Below are positions 1-6,663 of a DNA stretch of 12,590 nt, one piece after another (position 1 is the first letter of the stretch; every line of letters begins with the position of its first letter). Position numbers and translations under genes: made by a program. Origin of the DNA: Benthicola sp039584685 (lineage in GTDB: Bacteria > Gemmatimonadota > Gemmatimonadetes > Palauibacterales > Palauibacteraceae); the NCBI GenBank assembly GCA_039584685.1, contig JBDGXI010000060.1:1-12590 (forward strand), given 5' to 3'. Below the pieces are notes generated by a model. The model ran no database searches. It worked only from the letters and a program-made list of their open reading frames with translations, and was not told the DNA's origin.

Positions 1-1365
1 TGGGCCGAGCCCTGGAAAGTGAAGATGGTGGAACCCATCAAGATGACCACCCGTGACTTCCGCGACCAGGCGATCGAGGAAGCCGGATACAACACGTTCC
101 TCCTGCGGAGCGAGGACGTATACATCGACCTCCTGACCGACTCCGGCACGAGCGCGATGAGCGACCGGCAGTGGGCGGGGATGATGCTGGGCGACGAGGC
201 GTATGCCGGGAGCCGCAACTTCTACAAGCTCGAGGAGACGGTTCTCGACGTATATGGCTACAAGTACCTGATCCCGACACACCAGGGCCGCGCCGCCGAG
301 CACATGATCAGCCAGATCCTCATCAAGGACGGCGACGTGGTGCCCGGCAACATGTATTTCACCACCACGCGCCTGCACCAGGAGCTGGCCGGCGGCCGGT
401 TCATCGACGTGATCATCGACGAGGCGCACGACCCGGAGGTCATCCATCCGTTCAAGGGGAACGTGGACCTCGACAAGTTCCAGGCGGTGATCGACGAGTA
501 CGGCGCCGAGCGCATTCCGTACATCTGCATCGCGACGTCCGTGAACATGTGCGGCGGGCAGCCCATCTCCATGGGCAACCTCCGCGAGGTGTCCGAACTG
601 GCGCACCAGCACGGCATCCTTGTGGTGCACGACATGACGCGGGTAGCGGAGAACGCCCTTCTGATCAAGGAGAGGGAGGAGGGGTACGCTGACGTCCCGA
701 TGGCCGACATCGTCCGGCAGATCTGCGATCTCACCGACCTCGCCACAATGAGCTCGAAGAAGGACCACCTGGTCAACATCGGCGGCTTCCTCGCGGTGAA
801 CGATCCCGAGATTGCCGACAAGGCCCGCAACATGGTGGTGATCTACGAAGGGCTGCACACGTACGGCGGAATGTCGGGCCGGGACATGGAAGCGCTGGCG
901 ATCGGCATCCGCGAGAGCATCGAGCACGATCACATCCACGCTCGCGTCGGTCAGGTCCACTACCTGGGTCACAAGATCGCCGACGAGGGAATCCCGATCG
1001 TGATGCCGATCGGGACGCATGGCGTATTCCTTGACGCCAAGCGGTTCCTGCCGCACCTGGACCAGGACCTGTTTCCGGCCCAGACCCTCGCAGCTGCGAT
1101 CTACGCCGATTCCGGCGTCCGATCGATGGAGCGCGGCAACGTGTCGGCCGGGCGAAACTCGGAGACGGGCCAGAACCGAAGGCCGCACCTGGAGCTGGTA
1201 CGCCTCACGATCCCGCGGCGCGTGTATACGCAGGCTCACATGGACGTGGTGGCCGAGTCCGTCATGGAAGTGTGGGATGGCCGGGAGAGCATCCGGGGAC
1301 TCGAGTTCACGTACGAGCCGAAGTACCTGCGCTTCTTCCAGGCGAGATTCAAGCCGGCTCAGTGA
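1..1365 (+). CDS. tpl: Tyrosine phenol-lyase (5' end outside the window)
   Basis: PLP-dependent beta-eliminating lyase expected to split L-tyrosine into phenol, pyruvate and ammonia, reversibly, in the cytoplasm. Numbering from the GTG at 19, the sequence lines up without gaps with Citrobacter tyrosine phenol-lyase as I recall it, at a constant offset of 9. This places Tyr62, Phe114-Thr115, Asn176, Asp205, Arg208, PLP lysine Lys248 (in SSKKDH), Arg372 (in SMERG), Arg395 and Phe439-Phe440 on the known active-site positions. Thr115, Arg372 and the terminal FF separate it from tryptophanase, which has Asp, Ile and His there. The frame stays open to base 1 and reads WAEPWKV, which matches the N-terminus of the family (AEPFRI). 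The GTG at 19 and ATG at 25 are therefore internal, and the true start is probably about three codons upstream. It is convergent with the lipoprotein gene, one base apart. The family is certain and the substrate very likely. Confidence 0.93.
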   Translation, partial: WAEPWKVKMVEPIKMTTRDFRDQAIEEAGYNTFLLRSEDVYIDLLTDSGTSAMSDRQWAGMMLGDEAYAGSRNFYKLEETVLDVYGYKYLIPTHQGRAAEHMISQILIKDGDVVPGNMYFTTTRLHQELAGGRFIDVIIDEAHDPEVIHPFKGNVDLDKFQAVIDEYGAERIPYICIATSVNMCGGQPISMGNLREVSELAHQHGILVVHDMTRVAENALLIKEREEGYADVPMADIVRQICDLTDLATMSSKKDHLVNIGGFLAVNDPEIADKARNMVVIYEGLHTYGGMSGRDMEALAIGIRESIEHDHIHARVGQVHYLGHKIADEGIPIVMPIGTHGVFLDAKRFLPHLDQDLFPAQTLAAAIYADSGVRSMERGNVSAGRNSETGQNRRPHLELVRLTIPRRVYTQAHMDVVAESVMEVWDGRESIRGLEFTYEPKYLRFFQARFKPAQ

Positions 1366-1381
1366 GTCAACCGGCCGGCTT
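1351..1381. terminator. Inverted repeat over both stop codons, possible bidirectional terminator
   Basis: AAGCCGGC at 1351-1358 is the exact reverse complement of GCCGGCTT at 1374-1381, with a 15-base loop holding the stop codons of both convergent genes. The AA/TT ends are the only tract-like element; there is no long T-run, so intrinsic termination is uncertain. It is the only hairpin available at a junction with one base between genes. Confidence 0.4.
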
Positions 1382-2608
1382 CACCAGCTCCCAGATCTGG
1401 ACGTGCTCCACGTCCAGATCGTCGCCGAATCGGCCGACCACGTAATCATCGCCGATTTCCAGCGGCCGGAACCGGTCGGGAAACGCGACGTCGCCGAGCC
1501 AGGCTCCGTCGCGAGTGAACACCGACCACATTCGCTCGGGAGCCCCCGGGATCTCGAACGATTGCACCCACAGGTTGCCCACCCGGTCCACCCGGAGGGC
1601 TTCGAAGGCCGGAAGGGTTGGCGGCACCTGAACGCTCTCCCAGCGACGGCGGATCGCCTGGCGCTGGTCATCGTCCGCGTCTTCCAGTTCCTCGGCCATG
1701 GCGGTCTGGACGAGAGCGTCGTCCACGATGATGGGGTCGAACGCGCGGCGAACGATCCCATCCAATTGACCGTCCAGGCCGTATCGTCGAATCTCGAATC
1801 GGTCAGTTTCGCCCACCCAGATCGCCGCCGAGCCACCCGCGGTCTCCGTGGACCGTCCGAATGGCGTGCTTCCGATGGCGATGTTGAAACCGCCTTCGGT
1901 TTCTCCGGCGCGCAGCACCACCATCTCGGGGCCCGGGAACCGGCCCAGCTCGCGGGCGCTGTCTCCCGCGGCGTCGAGTACGTGGATGCCCAGCGTGTCC
2001 CGGCTCACCTCGCCCTCGGCGGGGAGCTCGCGGTCGCGGCTGAACTCACGCCACGTGAAGACGGCGCTTCCGTCGGGGAGGAGCGTCTCCACGAAGGCGA
2101 ACCCGGATTCGCCCGGGACCTCGAGCGGCCGGGCGTCGAGGAACCTGCCGTCCGGGGCGAAGCGTGAGATCCGCCGCTGCCGGAAGTCGTACGTGAGGAT
2201 CGTATCCCCGGGGCCGGCTACCACCTGCATGAGGCCCGTAAACTCGCCGGGTCCCTCGCCTTCCCGGCCCACCGTCCAGATATGCTCGCCCTCCGCCGAG
2301 AATCGACGCAGGTCGTGGCTCCCGAAACTACCTAGCACGAAGCTCCCGTCCGACAGGCGGGCGCCAGAGCTCACCTGGAAGAACTGCGTCTCGTCCGGCC
2401 CGTCGAGCCGTCCGATGTCCAGAAGCGGTGCTTCTCCCAGCCGCCACCCCGATCCGCCGGCCCAGGCCGGAGCGAGGTTCTCCGTTATCCTCACGCCCGC
2501 GCTGTCTCGCGTGACCGGACCCTGAGCCGCCGGCTCAGGGGCGTCGGCACAGCCAGTCACGAGACCTGCGAGAGACAATCCGAGAACGATGATCGAAGGA
2601 AGCCGCAT
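1367..2608 (-). CDS. 6-bladed beta-propeller lipoprotein
   Basis: Predicted lipid-anchored protein of 413 residues. A hydrophobic N-terminal segment (residues 4-18) ends in a lipobox, VTGC, with Cys20 as the lipidation site. An Ala/Pro-rich linker follows, then DSAGVRITEN (about 35-44) and repeated short beta segments with the GREGEGPGEF motif (about 114-123), a hallmark of 6-bladed propellers related to NHL repeats. Such proteins are abundant in Gemmatimonadota and Bacteroidota and mostly uncharacterised; ligand binding at the cell envelope is plausible but not shown. The ATG is supported by GGAGA at 2615-2619, six bases upstream. The gene follows the outer-membrane protein gene at 2713-3996 on the same strand after 104 bases, so it may be transcribed with it or from its own promoter. 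A strong 9-bp hairpin lies in codons near 23-30. No specific function can be assigned. Confidence 0.88.
   Translation of the reverse strand: MRLPSIIVLGLSLAGLVTGCADAPEPAAQGPVTRDSAGVRITENLAPAWAGGSGWRLGEAPLLDIGRLDGPDETQFFQVSSGARLSDGSFVLGSFGSHDLRRFSAEGEHIWTVGREGEGPGEFTGLMQVVAGPGDTILTYDFRQRRISRFAPDGRFLDARPLEVPGESGFAFVETLLPDGSAVFTWREFSRDRELPAEGEVSRDTLGIHVLDAAGDSARELGRFPGPEMVVLRAGETEGGFNIAIGSTPFGRSTETAGGSAAIWVGETDRFEIRRYGLDGQLDGIVRRAFDPIIVDDALVQTAMAEELEDADDDQRQAIRRRWESVQVPPTLPAFEALRVDRVGNLWVQSFEIPGAPERMWSVFTRDGAWLGDVAFPDRFRPLEIGDDYVVGRFGDDLDVEHVQIWELVKPAG
2520..2540. repeat. Perfect 9-bp hairpin inside the lipoprotein gene
   Basis: CCCTGAGCC (2520-2528) and GGCTCAGGG (2532-2540) are exact reverse complements around a 3-base loop. 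On the minus strand it encodes the linker residues PEPAAQ just after the lipobox. It is stable enough to form in mRNA; the role is unknown and it may reflect Ala/Pro codon bias. Confidence 0.5.
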
Positions 2609-2712
2609 TCAATGTCTCCATGGTGCAGGCCGGGCCGCGATTCGGTCCGTGCGGGGATTATTGGGTCTGACCGACCCATTCGATGCGGGAAAGAATGGCC
2701 CGCCGGGGTCCT
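2609..2712 (-). promoter_or_regulatory. Intergenic gap upstream of the lipoprotein gene
   Basis: It holds the Shine-Dalgarno GGAGA (minus strand, 2615-2619). It also holds a small dyad, TGGGTC at 2662-2667 and GACCCA at 2673-2678, with a 5-base loop. The dyad could be a weak terminator for the upstream gene or an operator; no T-tract follows. An AT-rich CAATAAT on the minus strand just after the dyad resembles a -10 box, but I see no convincing -35. Confidence 0.35.
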
Positions 2713-3996
2713 TCAGTCCAGCGCCTCGAACCTGGGATTCACCGCGTTGTTGAATATCGAACCGAACCGGTAGCTGAGACCGAACGAGAATCCGTAACGG
2801 AAGTCCGTTCCGAGCTCTCGCTGCCTGAGCAGGATCTCTTCGTCCGTCGCCTCGCCTGCCCGCAGGTTGATCTGGTCTTTCACACGGGCCACGAAACCGT
2901 CCACGTTGAAGTCGAGCCCTCGCAACAGGCGTACGCTCAGGAAGCCGAACAACTCGAGCCTGTGTCTCTCCAGGTCGTGCAGGTACTGGAAAGCCTCCAG
3001 CCCGACCGTCGCGTTCCCCCAGGGCTCCTTCATGGACAGACCCGCAAACAGACTATGGGCCGGCCTGGTTTCTTCGGTCTCGCCGAAGATCGTCACCTCC
3101 ACGTAATTGGCGTGCTGGACCCCCAGCGCATACAGGAAGGTGAGCTGTCTCCGCGTCGACTCCAAGTAAGGCCAAACGCTGAATTCCAGGGCCGGGGCGA
3201 TCCAGGCGCGAAGATCGTAATTGCTGTACAAGGATGCCCCTCCGTCGACCTCTCCGCCGGCCGACCAGTGGTCCCCGAGGCTCCACACCTGGAGCAGCGA
3301 GGCACCATAGTCTCGCCGCAGGGCTGTCGTGGTCTCGCCCTCGTTAAGCTCGAAAGAGCTCTCGGCGTACCGGCCGTAGATCCAGACCTCAGTCTTCACT
3401 TCTTCAGTGGTGCGGTTCGCGGAGACCGAGCCCGACACGGAGTAGTCGCTCGTGCGTTCTTCACCGCCCAGCGACCCGCTCACGCGGAGCCGAAAGATCC
3501 ATGAATCCCATGGATCGGTGGCTTCCACCGCCTGAAACATGGTCTCCGCAGGCTCCGTCCAGGTCACCTCGATTCGGGCGGCCTGGGGGGTGCGCGCCAC
3601 GTAGGCGATCAGTCCCAGCTCGATGGTTCGAGTCAGCTGCTCGCGCACCTCGGAATCGGTGTCGGTGGGGCTCGAGACTTGCAGCAGTGTGTCACTGACC
3701 GAAACCATGTCTTCGAGCCCGATGAAGGCCAGCGTGTTCTCGCGTCCTCCGGCACCCGTACGCTGCGATGTGATCAGCAGGTGCACCTGCGCGTCCTGCC
3801 GGTCACGGACCCAGGCCACGTAGGGGATTTGCTGTCGGATGTAATCGAAATCACACCAGGTTCGGCAGTCCAGGAAGACCCTTACCGTCTCACCGCCCTC
3901 CTGGACCGCCGAGTCGGGCGCGGCCGCCGGCTCCTGGCCCACCGCCAGCGATGCCGGAAGGAGGAGCGCCGACAGTAGCAGAGTGTGTATCTTCAT
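2713..3996 (-). CDS. Secreted protein with two-Cys module and probable outer-membrane barrel
   Basis: A 427-residue protein I do not recognise as a named gene. Residues 1-20 form a signal peptide (hydrophobic core LLLSALLLPASL, likely cut after AVG, before Gln21). An N-terminal region (about 36-165) begins with FLDCRTWCDFDYIR, carrying Cys44 and Cys48, and continues as a mixed alpha/beta region with a SQRTGAGG loop. From about residue 166 on the sequence alternates polar and hydrophobic/aromatic residues in short strands (such as SWIFRLRVSGS and YGFSFGLSYRFG), as expected for a transmembrane beta-barrel. It ends RFEALD, not in a classical terminal Phe. The two cysteines could form a disulfide or bind something in the periplasm. 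The ATG has only a weak ribosome site, with a CCCCG/CGGGG hairpin (3997-4009) directly before it. It is divergent from homoserine dehydrogenase. The envelope location is fairly sure; the role is unknown. Confidence 0.82.
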   Translation of the reverse strand: MKIHTLLLSALLLPASLAVGQEPAAAPDSAVQEGGETVRVFLDCRTWCDFDYIRQQIPYVAWVRDRQDAQVHLLITSQRTGAGGRENTLAFIGLEDMVSVSDTLLQVSSPTDTDSEVREQLTRTIELGLIAYVARTPQAARIEVTWTEPAETMFQAVEATDPWDSWIFRLRVSGSLGGEERTSDYSVSGSVSANRTTEEVKTEVWIYGRYAESSFELNEGETTTALRRDYGASLLQVWSLGDHWSAGGEVDGGASLYSNYDLRAWIAPALEFSVWPYLESTRRQLTFLYALGVQHANYVEVTIFGETEETRPAHSLFAGLSMKEPWGNATVGLEAFQYLHDLERHRLELFGFLSVRLLRGLDFNVDGFVARVKDQINLRAGEATDEEILLRQRELGTDFRYGFSFGLSYRFGSIFNNAVNPRFEALD

Positions 3997-4136
3997 CCCC
4001 GCGCCGGGGTGCAGGTGAGTGGCTCCGCCCTGAGTCGGCGGCAGGTCGGGATGATCCCGCCCCGGTCATAGTACAGGCATACCCTCCCGGACGTTGAATC
4101 GGGGTCGTCCGAGAATCGACAGGAGTGCGGAGAATC
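3997..4136. promoter_or_regulatory. Divergent intergenic region with candidate operator palindromes
   Basis: This 140-base gap must hold promoters for the outer-membrane gene (leftward) and homoserine dehydrogenase (rightward). Visible elements are a CCCCG/CGGGG hairpin abutting the leftward ATG (3997-4009), a 13-base perfect palindrome CGGGATGATCCCG (4047-4059), and CGGACG (4088-4093) paired with CGTCCG (4106-4111). GAATCG occurs at 4096-4101 and 4113-4118. I see no recognisable riboswitch and no clear -35/-10 pair. Confidence 0.4.
4121..4125 (+). promoter_or_regulatory. Shine-Dalgarno deciding the homoserine dehydrogenase start
   Basis: AGGAG lies 11 bases before ATG 4137, and a second GGAGA (4129-4133) lies 3 bases before it. 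The upstream in-frame GTG at 4125 overlaps AGGAG and has no site of its own, so ATG 4137 is preferred; the GTG would add four residues (M-R-R-I). Confidence 0.55.
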
Positions 4137-5168
4137 ATGGAATACCGGCTGGCCATCATCGGCTTCGGCAACGTAGGCCAGGGGTTCGCGGAGATCCTGC
4201 GTGACCACGGGCCACGAATCCTCGAGCAGTCCGGGGTCCGGTTCAGGATCGTGGGCGTGAGCGACAATCTCAAAGGCAGCATCCACGACCCGGCGGGGTT
4301 CGAGCCGGGGGACCTGCTCGACGCGGTGCGCCTGGCGGGCAACTTCGGTGGCGTGGACGCGCCCGATCGGGGATGGGATGGCGTCGAGATGGCCCGCCGC
4401 AGCGCAGCCGACGCCGTGGTGGAGCTGAGCTACACGGACCTGGAGACGGGCGAGCCGGCCACGGGCCACATCCGGGCCGCGCTGGAGGCCGGCAAGCACG
4501 TGGTCACGACGAACAAGGGTCCGGTGGCCCTTCACTATGCCGAGCTGTCGGAGATGGCGCGGGAGCGCGGACTCGAGATCGGTGTGGAGGGCACGGTGAT
4601 GAGCGGCACGCCGACCGTGCTCAACGGGATGAACCTTCTGCGCGCCGCCGGGATCAAGCGGGTACAGGGCATCCTGAACGGCACCTGCAACTACATCCTC
4701 ACGCGGATGGAGGAAGGATCGACCTACGAGGACGCCCTGCAGGAAGCTCAGGACAACGGGTACGCCGAAGCGGACCCCACTGGCGACGTCGAGGGATTCG
4801 ACGCCGCCGGCAAGGTGGTGATTCTGGCCAATCTCCTCATGGGCGTGCCGATCGGCATGCCGGACGTGGACCGGACGGGTATTTCCGCTCTGACTCCTGC
4901 CGATATCGCCGAGGCGTCCGATGCCGGCGAGCGCTGGAAGCTGATCGGAACGCTGGAGCCGACGGACGCGGGAGTCAGTGCTTCCGTCAAGCCGGAGAGA
5001 GTGGCGTTGGACCATCCGCTGGCCTCGGTCGGAGGGGCCGTCAACGCGGTAACGTACACCACGGAGCTTCTCGGGGACGTGACGCTGGTGGGTCCCGGAG
5101 CCGGCCGACTGGAGACCGGGTATGCCGTCCTGGTAGACCTGCTGGAGATACATCGGACGAGGGCCTAG
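4137..5168 (+). CDS. hom: Homoserine dehydrogenase, short form without ACT domain
   Basis: A 343-residue NAD(P)-dependent enzyme interconverting L-aspartate-4-semialdehyde and L-homoserine, the branch step to threonine and methionine. The Rossmann motif GFGNVG is at residues 9-14 and TNKGPV at 125-130. The catalytic domain has GILNGTCNYILTRM (178-191) and EADPTGDVEGFDAAGK (211-226), whose Glu211, Asp222 and Lys226 align with yeast Glu208, Asp219 and Lys223. The C-terminal part returns to the nucleotide domain (HPLASVGGAVNAV and LVGPGAGRLETGYAV). It stops there, lacking the roughly 80-100-residue ACT domain through which many bacterial enzymes are inhibited by threonine, so that feedback is unlikely here. 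No aspartokinase is adjacent. It is the first of four same-strand genes; the next starts 85 bases on. Identity is very sure; whether it works in biosynthesis or runs backwards to degrade homoserine is open. Confidence 0.94.
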   Translation: MEYRLAIIGFGNVGQGFAEILRDHGPRILEQSGVRFRIVGVSDNLKGSIHDPAGFEPGDLLDAVRLAGNFGGVDAPDRGWDGVEMARRSAADAVVELSYTDLETGEPATGHIRAALEAGKHVVTTNKGPVALHYAELSEMARERGLEIGVEGTVMSGTPTVLNGMNLLRAAGIKRVQGILNGTCNYILTRMEEGSTYEDALQEAQDNGYAEADPTGDVEGFDAAGKVVILANLLMGVPIGMPDVDRTGISALTPADIAEASDAGERWKLIGTLEPTDAGVSASVKPERVALDHPLASVGGAVNAVTYTTELLGDVTLVGPGAGRLETGYAVLVDLLEIHRTRA

Positions 5169-5253
5169 AATCGGTAAGTGCCGAGGCGGTGACGCAGGGG
5201 TGCTCGTCGAGAAATGGGGACCTGGCTCCCCGCAAGAAAGTGAGGGTGGATCG

Positions 5254-6627
5254 ATGACGGTCATGACCGCGAGCGGCGTGCAGGAGTACGTCGAGAAGGC
5301 GCGGAAGTACATGTCGGAACGCAAGGCGCACCGCGACTCGGTGCGCCGCCTGAGATTCGACACCATCGCCGTGCATGGCATGTACAGCGCCGAGGAGGCG
5401 TTTTCCGGTGGCCAGGGTGGCATCATCGAACCGATCTTCCCCTCCACTTCGCAGGCGTATCGCGACAGCGATGAGATGGAGGCGGCCCTTTCCTATCAGA
5501 TTCCCACGTGGTGTTACTCGCGAATCCACAATCCCACCGTCTTCTATCTCGAGGAGACGCTGGCGCTGCTGGAATCGTACGGCTGCGGATGCGACGCGAC
5601 GGGTCTGTGCACGTCGTCAGGCATGGCCGCCATCAAACAGGCCATCGAACCGTTCCTCGCTAAGCAGAGCGAAGGCGCCGAGAACATCAACTTCGTGTCC
5701 GCCGCGCAGACGTACGGCGGGACCTTCCAGCTGTTCAACGTGCGCATGGCGGAGCGAGGGGCCCGGGTGCGCTGGGTCCGGGAGCCGTGGAAGGTGGAGG
5801 AGTGGGAGCTCCTGATCGATGAGGGCACGCGCTTCCTGTACGCCGAGATCCCGTCGAATCCGCAGCAGGCATTCGCTGATATCCGGGCCGTGGCCGACCT
5901 GGCGCACAGTCACGGAATTCCGTTCATCGTGGACGCCACGATCGCCACTCCGGCGCTCATGCGGCCGCTCGAGTACGGCGCCGACATCGTGATCCACTCG
6001 CTGTCGAAGACCGCCGGGGCGGGCGGCTGCACGATCTCTGGCGCCGTCATCGCCCGGCACGACCTGGTGTCCCGGCACCTCGACGACGATGTGAAGGCGG
6101 ACTACGGCCTGTGGCTCAAGCTGTGGCCGTTCCGCGACTCGGGCCCCAGCATGTCGCCGACCACGGCCCACATCATCCTGGGCGAGGTGCGGACGCTGCG
6201 CATGAAGATGGAGCAGATGTCCCGGAATACCATGACGGTAGCTCACTTCCTCGCCGATCACCCCAAAGTCGAGAGGGTGGACTACCTCGGTCTCGACGAC
6301 CATCCCCTGCACGGACTGGCCAGCCGCTACATGCGGGTGGTGGACGACGGGACTCCGTCGTTCGGACACCTGATGTCGTTCAACGTCCTGGGGTCGGGCG
6401 AGGACACGCGCGTGTTCTTCGACTCGCTTCAGCGGACGTGGCGCGCGACCGACCTCGGGCGTATCAAGACCGTGGCTACCATCCCCGCCATCTCCACGCA
6501 CCAGCAGCAGGGGGAGGAAGGACGCGCACTGGCAGGCATTCCCGGCAACATGGTGCGCCTGTGCGTGGGCGCCGAGCATCCCGACGACACGATCGCCGAC
6601 CTGGACCAGGCTCTGGCCCGCGTGTGA
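5254..6627 (+). CDS. Atypical trans-sulfuration-family PLP enzyme (O-acylhomoserine sulfhydrylase-like)
   Basis: A 457-residue member of the Cys/Met-metabolism PLP family (fold type I), which catalyses beta/gamma elimination or replacement on Cys, homocysteine or O-acylhomoserine derivatives. Visible are YSRIHNPT (88-95, phosphate-contacting Tyr88 and Arg90), SSGMAA (121-126), TYGGT (153-157, Tyr154 stacking on PLP), Asp227 in IVDATIATP, PLP lysine Lys252 in HSLSKTAGAGG, and substrate-carboxylate Arg435 in NMVRLCVG. Two oddities: a basic, probably helical N-terminal extension of about 35 residues, and the lysine context KTAGAGG where relatives usually have K[YF][IL]xGH. The start ATG 5254 is chosen over an upstream in-frame start at 5200 because GAGGGTGGA (5242-5250) precedes it and the family homology begins later. 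The substrate cannot be read from sequence. A place between homoserine dehydrogenase and an aldehyde dehydrogenase suggests a homoserine derivative. Confidence 0.88.
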   Translation: MTVMTASGVQEYVEKARKYMSERKAHRDSVRRLRFDTIAVHGMYSAEEAFSGGQGGIIEPIFPSTSQAYRDSDEMEAALSYQIPTWCYSRIHNPTVFYLEETLALLESYGCGCDATGLCTSSGMAAIKQAIEPFLAKQSEGAENINFVSAAQTYGGTFQLFNVRMAERGARVRWVREPWKVEEWELLIDEGTRFLYAEIPSNPQQAFADIRAVADLAHSHGIPFIVDATIATPALMRPLEYGADIVIHSLSKTAGAGGCTISGAVIARHDLVSRHLDDDVKADYGLWLKLWPFRDSGPSMSPTTAHIILGEVRTLRMKMEQMSRNTMTVAHFLADHPKVERVDYLGLDDHPLHGLASRYMRVVDDGTPSFGHLMSFNVLGSGEDTRVFFDSLQRTWRATDLGRIKTVATIPAISTHQQQGEEGRALAGIPGNMVRLCVGAEHPDDTIADLDQALARV

Positions 6628-6663
6628 GTAGCAGAACCGAGATTCGGATCACCGGAGGATGAC

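Noticed and set aside
1019..2167. A long plus-strand frame across the end of tyrosine phenol-lyase and into the lipoprotein gene
   Set aside because: It runs out of frame through one gene and antisense to another, and shows no domain.
5216..5231. GGGGA/TCCCC hairpin between homoserine dehydrogenase and the next gene as a terminator
   Set aside because: The 5-bp stem is followed by purine-rich sequence with no T-tract, so it is unlikely to stop transcription and break the operon.
3993..5447. A 484-codon open frame on the minus strand opposite homoserine dehydrogenase
   Set aside because: It is antisense to an unmistakable dehydrogenase, its translation is rich in Arg/His/Pro with no motif, and such mirror frames are common in high-GC DNA.
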